This document shows, one piece after another, positions 56,402-64,000 of a stretch of DNA of 64,000 nucleotides. Every line of letters begins with the position of its first letter. Position 1 is the stretch's first letter. The stretch lies in contig NZ_FONP01000008.1 in NCBI RefSeq assembly GCF_900112955.1, positions 42,180 to 106,179 on the forward strand, given 5' to 3'. The stretch comes from Peptostreptococcus sp. D1 (GTDB taxonomy: Bacteria > Bacillota > Clostridia > Peptostreptococcales > Peptostreptococcaceae). The translations under genes and the position numbers were made by a program. The notes below the pieces were generated by a model, which saw only the letters and a list, made by a program, of their open reading frames with translations, was not told the DNA's origin and did not search any database.

Positions 56402-58897
56402 ATGACATATAAACGTAGTGGTAAAAAATTAATAAAAAAAATAGTGTGTGTCTCTCTTGTATCAGTAATTGTTTCTTCTGGATGCTCTTTCTCATTTTCA
56501 AATGCTGATGAAAGAAGTCAAAATCCGGTATATAGCTATGAGGGAGTTACTTCAGGGAACATAGGCTCAAGTAGTACCGTTTCACAGCCACAAGTACAGG
56601 CAGAGCTTATTTCAGGACAAACTGAAAACCAAGATAACTATAAGCCAAGTAATAAGCAAGAGGAAGTCATTACGAATAATAATTCTGAAATGATAAAGAC
56701 AGATCCTTTTGATTTTAATGGAACTAAATTGACTGATAGTAGTAAAAGTGTAAGTGGTATAACTGCTGAGTCTAGCAAGTTTGATCCAAGAGAATTTAAT
56801 TTGATGACCAGCATTAAAAATCAGTTAAAGCTTGGTATATGTTGGTCATTTGCGGGAAATGCAGCTCTTGAAAGCTTTCTAAATAAGAGTAATCTTGGAG
56901 CATATGACCTTTCTGAAGAGCATATGAGATGGTGGGCAAAGGAGGGTACTTTTAACTGGAGGATTGGTGATTCTGAAGGCTCTACAAATGAAACTTCAAT
57001 GGGTTATTTTACTTCATGGCAAGGTCCAAAGCTAGAGTCTGACATACCATATAATGGCAATATGACTACTGATGAGGGTGCAAAAAAGCCTGCAAACTTT
57101 GATTCTGCTCCAAGGCTGGGATATAATGTTTTGGATGTTGTGAATGTAGCTACTGACAGAAGCTCTGTAAAAAATGCAATTTTGAAATATGGAGCCATTA
57201 CATCTGGTTACTATGACGATGCAAAATATATGAGTCAGGATTCGACAGCATTTTATTGTGACGAAGCACTGGGACAGACTCATGCGATAGCCATTGTAGG
57301 CTGGGATGATAATTTTTCAAAAGATAGATTTACTGGAAAGGTAAAGCCAAAAAGTAATGGAGCTTGGCTGATAAAAAACAGCTGGGGAAATTACAACAAG
57401 GAAAATGGATACCTTTGGATTTCATATGAGGACAAGACCTTGTTGTCATATTCTGATAATTATGCAATCGCCAGAGTACAGAAAGACAAAGGGCAAAGGA
57501 TATATCAGCATGAATATTCGATGTCTTCAACTCTCTCATCTGATGTAGTGATTGCTGCAAATAAATTCAATTTCGGACAGAATGAAGTTCTTCAAGGCGT
57601 GATGTTTGCTACTGATAGTATTGGAGCGAACTATGAGATATACTATGCACCAGAGGAGAATGGAGCACCTAGCTACAATAAGAGAATGCTTATAAAATCA
57701 GGAGTGGTGCCATTTTCCGGATATATAACAGCTGACATTGATAACTATATTCTTCCGACTGGAAATGGATCGATATGTGTAAAGATAGATAATTCATCAC
57801 AGTCAAAAAAATCAAGTATTGGACTTGAAAAGAATGTAAAAAACTATAAAATGTTTGTATCTAAAGCAAGCTATGGTCAATCATACATACTTTCAAAGGG
57901 AAGATTTGTAGATTTAAATAGAGTAAGCACCTATTATCCATCTAATGTAGTGATAAAGGGAATAACCAAAAGCATTGGAGGCGCAAATATTTTGGCTGGC
58001 AAGGATAGATATGAAACAGCGATTAGGGTTTCGGCAAATGGATGGTCTAGTGCAGAAAATGTATTTTTGGTAAATGGAAATGCAATAGCTGATGCTCTGA
58101 CATCTACCCCTCTGACAAGGTTGTTAAACGCACCTATATTGCTGACTGAGAAAGATTCTATAAATAAAAATGTCATGAATGAAATAAAGCGTTTGGGGGC
58201 GAAGAATATAATAATAATAGGCGGAGAAAATTCTATATCCAGCTCTGTTGCTGATGAATTGAAAAAACAAAGCTTTGGTGTTGAGAGAATATATGGAAAG
58301 GACAGATTTGAGACTAGCAACAGGATTGCTCAGAAAATACTGTCTGTAGATGGCTCTAAAGTAAATGCGTATGCAGTTGTAAATGGATATCAAGGGTTGG
58401 CAGATGCAATAAGCTTTTCACCTGTTTCTGGAGAGAAAAATATACCTATTATCCTATCAAATGAAAAAGGAAGGGTTAATATTCCTTCAGAGCTAAAATC
58501 TTCTGAGAGTGTTTTATCATCATATATTATAGGTGGAGAATCTTCTGTTCCGCAAAGCATAGAAAGCGAGTTAAAAAATCCTGCCAGAGTTAGTGGAATC
58601 GATAGAAACGATACTAATGCAAGGATTATCGAAAGGTTTTATACTAGCAGTGAATTGAAGCAGGTTTTCGTCGCAAAGGATGGCTATGGAAACCAAGGCA
58701 TGTTGATAGATGGCTTGGCGATTGGAGCATATGCCGCTGGTGAAAACTCTCCAATAGTGCTAACTCATGGAAGACTGTCAGCTGAACAAAAAAGAGTTCT
58801 TGAAAAGAAAAAAATAGATAAAATCGTGCAGGTTGGTAATGGAAACAACAGTATGGCAGTTACCGAGCTCCTTTTGATGAGGGATAAACAAAAATAG
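56402..58897 (+). CDS. Papain-like (C1A) cysteine protease with CWB2 repeats
   Basis: The 831-residue protein has a signal peptide (residues 1-35, likely cut after SNA), a linker, and a C1A protease with catalytic Cys147 in LGICWSF, His294 in GQTHAIAIVGW and Asn326 in IKNSWGN. Three C-terminal CWB2 repeats follow (ILAGKDRYETAIRVS near 525, RIYGKDRFETSNRIA near 625 and RVSGIDRNDTNARII near 727). Architecture resembles Cwp84/Cwp13 of Clostridioides difficile, so surface protein processing or host matrix attack is likely. ATG 56402 follows TAGGAGATAAAA. Confidence 0.9.
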   Translation: MTYKRSGKKLIKKIVCVSLVSVIVSSGCSFSFSNADERSQNPVYSYEGVTSGNIGSSSTVSQPQVQAELISGQTENQDNYKPSNKQEEVITNNNSEMIKTDPFDFNGTKLTDSSKSVSGITAESSKFDPREFNLMTSIKNQLKLGICWSFAGNAALESFLNKSNLGAYDLSEEHMRWWAKEGTFNWRIGDSEGSTNETSMGYFTSWQGPKLESDIPYNGNMTTDEGAKKPANFDSAPRLGYNVLDVVNVATDRSSVKNAILKYGAITSGYYDDAKYMSQDSTAFYCDEALGQTHAIAIVGWDDNFSKDRFTGKVKPKSNGAWLIKNSWGNYNKENGYLWISYEDKTLLSYSDNYAIARVQKDKGQRIYQHEYSMSSTLSSDVVIAANKFNFGQNEVLQGVMFATDSIGANYEIYYAPEENGAPSYNKRMLIKSGVVPFSGYITADIDNYILPTGNGSICVKIDNSSQSKKSSIGLEKNVKNYKMFVSKASYGQSYILSKGRFVDLNRVSTYYPSNVVIKGITKSIGGANILAGKDRYETAIRVSANGWSSAENVFLVNGNAIADALTSTPLTRLLNAPILLTEKDSINKNVMNEIKRLGAKNIIIIGGENSISSSVADELKKQSFGVERIYGKDRFETSNRIAQKILSVDGSKVNAYAVVNGYQGLADAISFSPVSGEKNIPIILSNEKGRVNIPSELKSSESVLSSYIIGGESSVPQSIESELKNPARVSGIDRNDTNARIIERFYTSSELKQVFVAKDGYGNQGMLIDGLAIGAYAAGENSPIVLTHGRLSAEQKRVLEKKKIDKIVQVGNGNNSMAVTELLLMRDKQK

Positions 58898-59006
58898 AAA
58901 ATATGAATAAATATAATGAAGAACAAGTAAAAATATAAGTGAAATAAACAATACAAGTAATAGAAATTGATTTGGAATTTAATTGCTATGAAAAGAGGTT
59001 ATTATT

Positions 59007-59468
59007 ATGAAATCTAATGTTGAAAGCTTTCAACTCGATCACACTAAGGTAAAGGCACCCTATGTAAGGAAGTGTTGTGTTCTAGATGGAAAAAATGGAG
59101 ACAAGGTCACAAAGTTCGATTTGAGATTTTTGCAACCGAACAAAGAGGTATTTGAAACGAATGCCATTCATGGACTAGAGCATCTATTGGCTACATTTTT
59201 GAGAGATAATATGGATGGTGTTATTGACCTATCTCCTATGGGATGCAGGACAGGATACTATCTGATTATGTGGGGTGATGTGGAGCCATCATATGTTAAA
59301 GCTGGACTTGAAAAATCCTTGGAGATGGTTTTAGTAGCCGAAAATATTCCAGCTGCTTCAGAAGAAGAATGTGGAAACTACAGAGATCTTTCTCTGGAAG
59401 GTGCACAAAAGTATGCTAGAAAAGTGCTAGAAGAAGGCTTTTCATTAAATATATACGGGGAAAAATAA
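59007..59468 (+). CDS. luxS: S-ribosylhomocysteine lyase
   Basis: LuxS cleaves S-ribosylhomocysteine to homocysteine and the precursor of autoinducer-2. The 153-residue product begins VESFQLDHTKVKAPYVR after a short MKSN lead. It shows the metal motif HGLEHLLATFLRDN near residue 53, GCRTGYYL near 80 and ECGNYRDLSL near 122. ATG 59007 follows AGAGGTTATT. It stands alone between the protease gene and cysS. Confidence 0.96.
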   Translation: MKSNVESFQLDHTKVKAPYVRKCCVLDGKNGDKVTKFDLRFLQPNKEVFETNAIHGLEHLLATFLRDNMDGVIDLSPMGCRTGYYLIMWGDVEPSYVKAGLEKSLEMVLVAENIPAASEEECGNYRDLSLEGAQKYARKVLEEGFSLNIYGEK

Positions 59469-59503
59469 AAAATTACTAATTGATAAGTAGACGGAGGTTT
59501 TCG

Positions 59504-60907
59504 ATGAGAGTATATAATACAATGACTAGACAAAAGGAAGAATTCATACCTCTAGAGCCAGGAAAGGTGAAGATGTATGTTTGTGGACCTACTGTATACA
59601 ACTATATACACTTGGGTAACGCGAGACCATTTACTGTATTCGATGCATTGAGACGATATTTCGAATACAGAGGTTACGAGGTTACATACATTCAGAATTT
59701 TACTGATGTGGATGACAAAATTATTAAGAGGAGTCATGAGGAAGGGATTTCTCCAGAAGAGGTGTCTAGAAAATATATAGAAGAATATTTTGTTGACTGT
59801 GATGGCTTGGGAATAAAACGAGCAAATGTGCATCCTCGGGTTACAGACAATATAGAAGAGATTATAAATTTTATTCAGACTTTGGTGGACAGAGGGTTTG
59901 CATATGAGTCTGAAGGTGATGTTCTATTCAGGACTAGAAAATTTGATGAATATGGAAAACTATCTCATCAAAATATAGAGGAATTGGAATTAGGTGCCAG
60001 AATTGATGTGGATGACAAAAAAGAAGACCCACTTGACTTTGTTTTATGGAAGGCAAAGAAGGAAGGGGAACCTGGATGGCCGAGTCCATGGGGAGAAGGA
60101 CGACCAGGCTGGCATATAGAATGCTCTGTAATGTCTAGAAGATATTTGGGTAATACATTGGATATTCATGCTGGTGGGCAGGATCTTCAGTTCCCTCACC
60201 ATGAAAATGAAATAGCACAGAGTGAGTGTGCTAATGATGCGACTTTTGCAAGATATTGGATGCACAATGGATATATAAATGTGGATGGCGAAAAGATGAG
60301 CAAATCATTGGGGAATTTTTTTACAGTGAGAGATATATCAGAGGTTTATGATCTTGGATTGGTAAGATTTTTCTTGCTGTCAACTCACTACAGAAATCCT
60401 GTGAATTTTAGTGATACAATATTGGAGCAGGCAAAATCTGGATTAGAAAGATTGACAAATGCCAGAGATAGAGCAGAATTTATTTTGAGTAATCAGACAG
60501 TAGAAGGAATTAGTGCTGAAGAAAAGGAGCTAATTCCTACTATCGAATCTTTCAGAGATAAGTTTATAGAGGCTATGGATGACGATTTGAATACTGCTGA
60601 TGCCATAAGTACGATCTTTGAACTAGCGAAGTTTATGAATACGAATGTGCTTGAAGCTTCCTCAAAAGAATTTATAAAGTGCAATCTTGATATGTTCTAT
60701 GAGCTGACAAATGTATTAAATATAGCACAAAAATCAGACGACCTTGATGAAGAATTAGTTAAAAAGGTAGAAGACTTGATTGAAAAAAGAGCTGAAGCCA
60801 AAAAAGCGAAGGATTTTGCGTTGGCTGATAAAATAAGAGATGAATTGACATCTATGGGAATTTCAATTGAAGATACAAGACAGGGTGTCAAGTGGAAAAA
60901 GATGTAG
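59504..60907 (+). CDS. cysS: Cysteine-tRNA ligase
   Basis: CysS charges tRNA-Cys. The 467-residue enzyme has the zinc cysteine in MYVCGPTVYNYIHLGNARP, where HLGN is the HIGH motif, GWHIECSVMSRRYLG near 220, the zinc-binding HHENE, and KMSKSLGNF near 265. The ATG at 59504 follows ACGGAGGTTTTCG; a TTG at 59480 would put the ribosome site inside the gene. It starts the conserved cysS-mrnC-rlmB-yacP unit. Confidence 0.97.
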   Translation: MRVYNTMTRQKEEFIPLEPGKVKMYVCGPTVYNYIHLGNARPFTVFDALRRYFEYRGYEVTYIQNFTDVDDKIIKRSHEEGISPEEVSRKYIEEYFVDCDGLGIKRANVHPRVTDNIEEIINFIQTLVDRGFAYESEGDVLFRTRKFDEYGKLSHQNIEELELGARIDVDDKKEDPLDFVLWKAKKEGEPGWPSPWGEGRPGWHIECSVMSRRYLGNTLDIHAGGQDLQFPHHENEIAQSECANDATFARYWMHNGYINVDGEKMSKSLGNFFTVRDISEVYDLGLVRFFLLSTHYRNPVNFSDTILEQAKSGLERLTNARDRAEFILSNQTVEGISAEEKELIPTIESFRDKFIEAMDDDLNTADAISTIFELAKFMNTNVLEASSKEFIKCNLDMFYELTNVLNIAQKSDDLDEELVKKVEDLIEKRAEAKKAKDFALADKIRDELTSMGISIEDTRQGVKWKKM

Positions 60908-60909
60908 CT

Positions 60910-61332
60910 ATGGAAAAAGACGGAATAAATTTACGTGAATTGAGCAAAGAGGAGCTATTGAGGATATCTCCTCTTACTCTTGCTTATTTGGGAGATACGA
61001 TTTACGAAACATATATCAGAGAATATCTAATAAAGAAAAGTATATATACTAAGATTAATGAGCTACATAGGTCTGCGATTATGTATGTAAGTGCAGCCGC
61101 TCAGTCAAAGGCAATAAAGTCGATGGAGGGGATTCTTTCTGAGGAAGAAACCACCATCTATAAAAGAGGTCGTAATCATAAAAAGTCAACTGGAGCAAAA
61201 AATGCCAGTATAATTGACTATAGACACGCCACTGGATTCGAGTCTTTGATAGGGTATCTATATTTGAAGGGCGATACAGATAGATTGGAATTTATAGTTT
61301 TGATGGCAATTCAAGCCATTGAAAACAGATAG
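60910..61332 (+). CDS. mrnC: Mini-ribonuclease III
   Basis: MrnC matures 23S rRNA ends. The 140-residue protein has the RNase III catalytic segment LTLAYLGDTIYETYIREYL near residue 25 but no double-strand RNA-binding domain, as is normal for this family. SIIDYRHATGFESLIGYLY near 103 is also typical. The start may be ATG 60910, just after the cysS stop, or GTG 60892 within cysS; the ribosome site is weak for both. Confidence 0.93.
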   Translation: MEKDGINLRELSKEELLRISPLTLAYLGDTIYETYIREYLIKKSIYTKINELHRSAIMYVSAAAQSKAIKSMEGILSEEETTIYKRGRNHKKSTGAKNASIIDYRHATGFESLIGYLYLKGDTDRLEFIVLMAIQAIENR

Positions 61333-61343
61333 GTGGTGAAGAA

Positions 61344-62078
61344 ATGGCTTTGATAGAGGGAAGAAATCCAGTATTGGAAGCATTAAAAAATGATAGAAAA
61401 ATAGAAAAAATTCTTGTGAACAAAGACTCGAAGGAAGGCTCGATAAAAAAAATTATCGCCATTGCCAAAGAAAAGAGCATAGTTATTCAGAATGTAGATA
61501 GACACAAGCTAAATGAAATGTCAGAGAGTCATTCTCATCAAGGGGTAATTGCATTGACAACTGAATACAAGTATTATGAATTGGATGAAATACTTCAGAT
61601 TGCAAGAAGCAAGGGAGAGGATCCCTTTTTTATAATATTGGATGAGATAACGGATCCACATAATTTGGGATCTATCATCAGAACTGCTGATGCTGTTGGT
61701 GCTCATGCCGTAATCATTCCAAAAAGAAGGAGTGTACACATTACTCCAGTTGTTGCGAAAGCATCTGCAGGAGCTGTTGAATATGTTCCAGTATGCATTG
61801 TTACAAATATTGTAAATACCATCAACACATTAAAGGAAAATGGATTGTGGATAGCCGCAGTAGATATGGACGGCAAAACCTTCTATGAACAAAATTTATC
61901 AGGAGCGCTGGCGTTGGTTGTTGGTAGTGAGGGCAAAGGTATATCAAGGCTGGTGAAGAAAAATTGCGACTTTACAGTATCAATGCCTATGTCTGGAAAT
62001 GTTTCATCACTCAACGCATCCGTTGCCGGTGGTATTTTGTTGTATGAAGTATATAGGCAAAGAAATGAAAAAAAATAA
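61344..62078 (+). CDS. rlmB: 23S rRNA (guanosine-2'-O)-methyltransferase RlmB-like (TrmH family)
   Basis: The 244-residue product has an N-terminal substrate-binding domain (ALIEGRNPVLEALKNDRKIE) and a SPOUT domain with LDEITDPHNLGSIIRTADAV near 105, VVGSEGKGISRLV near 190 and SGNVSSLNASVAGGILLYE near 218. It 2'-O-methylates ribosomal RNA. ATG 61344 follows GGTGGTGAAG. The downstream yacP gene overlaps its end by 14 nt. Confidence 0.94.
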   Translation: MALIEGRNPVLEALKNDRKIEKILVNKDSKEGSIKKIIAIAKEKSIVIQNVDRHKLNEMSESHSHQGVIALTTEYKYYELDEILQIARSKGEDPFFIILDEITDPHNLGSIIRTADAVGAHAVIIPKRRSVHITPVVAKASAGAVEYVPVCIVTNIVNTINTLKENGLWIAAVDMDGKTFYEQNLSGALALVVGSEGKGISRLVKKNCDFTVSMPMSGNVSSLNASVAGGILLYEVYRQRNEKK

Positions 62079-62607
62079 ATTTGTGCCGAGAAAAATATTG
62101 ATAGTAGATGGATACAATGTAATCAATGCATGGAGTAAATTAAAGCAGATATCAAAGGATAATTTGGAAGAGGCTAGAGATAAATTGATCAGCAGCATAC
62201 AAGAGTATGCAAAACTAAAGGGATATGAGGCCTATGTGGTATTTGATGCATATAATGTAAAGGGATGTGATGAGAAGCTTGAAAATCATCATGGCATAAC
62301 TGTAATATTTACCAGGGAAAATCAGACCGCTGACAGCTATATAGAAAAATTTATATCAGGTCTTTCAAAGTATGATGAAATTGCTGTTGCAACTAGCGAT
62401 TATGCAGAGCAACAGATAGTTTTGGGAAAGGGATGTACGAGAATTTCCTCTAGGGAACTAATTGGAGATTTGAATAACGCAAAGGAAGAGTTGAGAAACA
62501 GCAATAAAAATACGACAAAGAAGTATAATGATATGAATAGGCTCGAAAATAGAATAGATAGCGATATTTTAAATAGGCTTGAAAATATGAGAAGAAATAG
62601 AAAATGA
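62065..62607 (+). CDS. NYN-domain ribonuclease (YacP/Rae1-like)
   Basis: The 180-residue product has a PIN-like NYN domain with the acidic catalytic segment ILIVDGYNVINAW near residue 10, YVVFDAYNVKG near 55, FTRENQTADSYIEKFI near 80 and VATSDYAEQQIV near 108. B. subtilis Rae1 cuts mRNA in ribosomes. The ATG at 62065 is inside rlmB after AGGCAAAG. The tail after residue 135 is charged and less conserved. Confidence 0.9.
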   Translation: MKKNKFVPRKILIVDGYNVINAWSKLKQISKDNLEEARDKLISSIQEYAKLKGYEAYVVFDAYNVKGCDEKLENHHGITVIFTRENQTADSYIEKFISGLSKYDEIAVATSDYAEQQIVLGKGCTRISSRELIGDLNNAKEELRNSNKNTTKKYNDMNRLENRIDSDILNRLENMRRNRK

Positions 62608-62634
62608 CTGTATTGGGACTGGGAGGTTTTGATT

Positions 62635-62990
62635 TTGGATTCTAAGATAGAATTAGATTTTGAGAGGTCATGTAGAGAAAATGAAGATTATAGGTATGTA
62701 GAAATGGTAATGCTTGGAGATGTCGAAGCCCAAAATTATCTAGTAGAAAAGAAAAATCCAGACGGAAATCCAGAACAGCTGATCATTGGTAAAAAGGATT
62801 TTGAATACCTTGAAAATATTATTGAGCGAAGCTTGAGTAAGCTTGAAAAAAAGTTTTTATATTATATTTAAGAGGGTTAAGCTATAGGATGATTTCAGAA
62901 GTATTGTCTAAAGATATAAAAGCTATTGATAATGCAATACAGCGAGTGAAGAGAAAATTGGAGAAATCACTTGAAAATCATAGAGAATAA
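62635..62990 (+). pseudogene. Remnant of sigma factor SigH (region 2 deleted, frameshifted)
   Basis: A TTG-started frame after GGGAGG encodes an N-terminal piece like SigH (VEMVMLGDVEAQNYLVEK) that runs directly into the SigH region 4 lead (NPEQLIIGKKDFEYLENIIE, then SLSKLEKKF). About 100 residues including all of region 2 are missing. The frame then stops near 62870, while another frame continues the C-terminus (LYLRGLSYRMISEVL, then KDIKAIDNAIQRVKRKLEKS). sigH normally sits between yacP and tuf, as here. The deletion makes a functional sigma factor impossible. Confidence 0.87.
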
Positions 62991-62999
62991 TAGTAAAAT
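62971..62999 (+). promoter_or_regulatory. Promoter of tuf inside the sigH remnant
   Basis: TTGAAA (62971-62976) and TAAAAT (62994-62999) are spaced exactly 17 nt. They lie over the last codons of the sigH remnant, about 37 nt before the tuf ATG. Confidence 0.55.
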
Positions 63000-63035
63000 A
63001 CAACCAGAGAAAATTTTTTAGGAGGAGATTTTAAA

Positions 63036-64000
63036 ATGGCAAAAGCTAAATTTGAAAGAAGTAAGCCACATGTTAATATCGGAACAATAGGACACGTTGA
63101 CCACGGTAAAACGACATTAACAGCAGCTATAACAAAGACATTATTTGAAAAGTATCATCTAGGAGAAGCAGTTGCATTTGACAACATAGATAAGGCTCCA
63201 GAAGAAAGAGAAAGAGGAATCACAATCTCAACAGCACACGTAGAGTATGAAACACCAAACAGACACTACGCACACGTAGACTGCCCAGGACATGCCGATT
63301 ATGTAAAGAACATGATCACAGGAGCAGCACAGATGGATGGAGCGATCCTAGTAGTTGCTGCAACAGATGGACCAATGCCACAGACAAGAGAGCATATCCT
63401 ACTATCAAGACAGGTAGGTGTACCATACATAGTAGTATTCTTGAACAAGTGCGATATGGTAGATGACGAAGAATTACTAGAGCTAGTAGAAATGGAAGTA
63501 AGAGAATTACTAAACGAATACGAATTCCCAGGAGATGACACTCCGATAGTAAGAGGATCAGCATTAATGGCACTAGAAGATCCAAGCTCAAAGTGGGGAG
63601 AAGTAATAGTAGATTTCTTCAACACAATAGATGAATATATTCCAGCACCAGAAAGAGATATAGACAAGCCATTCTTGATGCCAGTAGAAGACGTATTCTC
63701 AATCACAGGAAGAGGAACAGTTGCTACAGGTAGAGTAGAAAGAGGAGTATTAAAGGTATCTGATGAAGTTGAGCTAGTAGGATTAACAGAAGAACCAAGA
63801 AAGGTAGTAGTAACAGGAGTAGAAATGTTCAGAAAGCTACTAGACCAAGCAGAAGCTGGAGATAACATAGGAGCATTGCTGAGAGGAGTGCAGAGAACAG
63901 AAATCGAAAGAGGACAGGTTCTAGCAAAGCCAGGAACAGTAAATGCACATACAAAGTTTACAGCAGAAATATACGTATTGAAGAAAGAAGAGGGTGGAAG
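63036..64000 (+). CDS. tuf: Elongation factor Tu, N-terminal part (cut by window end)
   Basis: EF-Tu delivers aminoacyl-tRNA to the ribosome. About 321 codons are visible; the gene runs past the window. Motifs are [11 protein letters not shown] near residue 19, [15 protein letters not shown], the switch [14 protein letters not shown] near 81 and NKCD near 136, followed by domain 2 ([13 protein letters not shown]). ATG 63036 follows a strong AGGAGGAG. The gene uses a narrow codon set, as expected for high expression. Confidence 0.98.
   Translation, partial: MAKAKFERSKPHVNIGTIGHVDHGKTTLTAAITKTLFEKYHLGEAVAFDNIDKAPEERERGITISTAHVEYETPNRHYAHVDCPGHADYVKNMITGAAQMDGAILVVAATDGPMPQTREHILLSRQVGVPYIVVFLNKCDMVDDEELLELVEMEVRELLNEYEFPGDDTPIVRGSALMALEDPSSKWGEVIVDFFNTIDEYIPAPERDIDKPFLMPVEDVFSITGRGTVATGRVERGVLKVSDEVELVGLTEEPRKVVVTGVEMFRKLLDQAEAGDNIGALLRGVQRTEIERGQVLAKPGTVNAHTKFTAEIYVLKKEEGG

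Noticed and set aside
59300..59503. T-box riboswitch before cysS
   Set aside because: The gap between luxS and cysS is only about 35 nt and has no specifier stem or TGGNACCGCG-like antiterminator sequence.
63299..63868. Long minus-strand open frames opposite tuf
   Set aside because: tuf is unmistakable on the plus strand. Its restricted codon use leaves the complementary frames free of stops, and they show no ribosome site or known domain.

Overview
The window is chromosomal DNA around the replication origin of a low-GC, AT-rich Clostridia bacterium. The Peptostreptococcaceae type fits best (Filifactor, Peptoanaerobacter or Eubacterium yurii-like), but this is an inference from gene content. 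Supporting features are the order gyrA-gyrB-recF-S4-dnaN-dnaA / rpmH-rnpA-yidD-yidC-jag, several surface proteins with cell wall binding repeat 2 (CWB2), selenium-linked genes (yedF, DUF3343, a TIGR01977-type cysteine desulfurase), luxS, and rubredoxin. The organism probably does not sporulate, because the only sigH-like gene here is a deleted and frameshifted remnant. No rRNA, tRNA, CRISPR array, prophage or intact insertion sequence was seen.

Layout: 1-7.3 kb (minus strand) holds gyrA (partial), gyrB, recF, an S4-domain gene, dnaN and dnaA. The origin is bipartite, with DnaA boxes on both sides of dnaA and a DnaA-trio-like array plus an AT-rich stretch between dnaA and dnaN. 7.3-21.1 kb (mostly plus strand) holds rpmH-rnpA-yidD-yidC-jag, a TIM-barrel protein, pantothenate genes panG-panB-panC, then mnmE-mnmG-rsmG. 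The usual noc/parA/parB do not follow. 21.2-28.6 kb is an accessory stretch: a small secreted bacteriocin-like protein, a very long hairpin, copies of a 44-nt repeat, and a selenium/sulfur cluster. 28.6-38.6 kb holds a lipoprotein, a radical SAM enzyme, an XRE regulator, an ECF sigma/anti-sigma pair, two CWB2 proteins (one broken by an amber codon) and an AgrA/AgrC-like two-component pair.

38.8-49.2 kb is housekeeping: rpsF-ssb-rpsR with a probable S6:S18 leader, then DUF2232-gdpP-rplI-dnaB. These meet, convergently, the helicase-loading genes (DnaD-like and DnaI/DnaC-like), rlmH and a WalJ-like hydrolase. The gap between the two groups carries a dense second cluster of DnaA-box-like sites. 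49.3-56.3 kb looks like a zinc homeostasis island: a Fur-family repressor (probably Zur), znuA-znuC-znuB, a CobW GTPase with a His-rich metal loop, a gene fusing a CobW-like GTPase domain to a DUF318/ArsP-type permease, and a DUF1980 (TIGR03943) partner. 56.4-58.9 kb is a papain-like surface protease with CWB2 repeats. 58.9-64 kb holds luxS, then cysS-mrnC-rlmB-yacP, the sigH remnant, and tuf (cut by the window end), whose promoter appears to lie inside the sigH remnant.

The observations I find most worth checking are the GTPase-permease fusion within the zinc island, the extra DnaA-box cluster between the helicase and helicase-loader genes, and the decayed sigH. Next come the amber codon in the NlpC/P60 surface protein, the DnaA-trio array, and the 44-nt repeats around the selenium genes.
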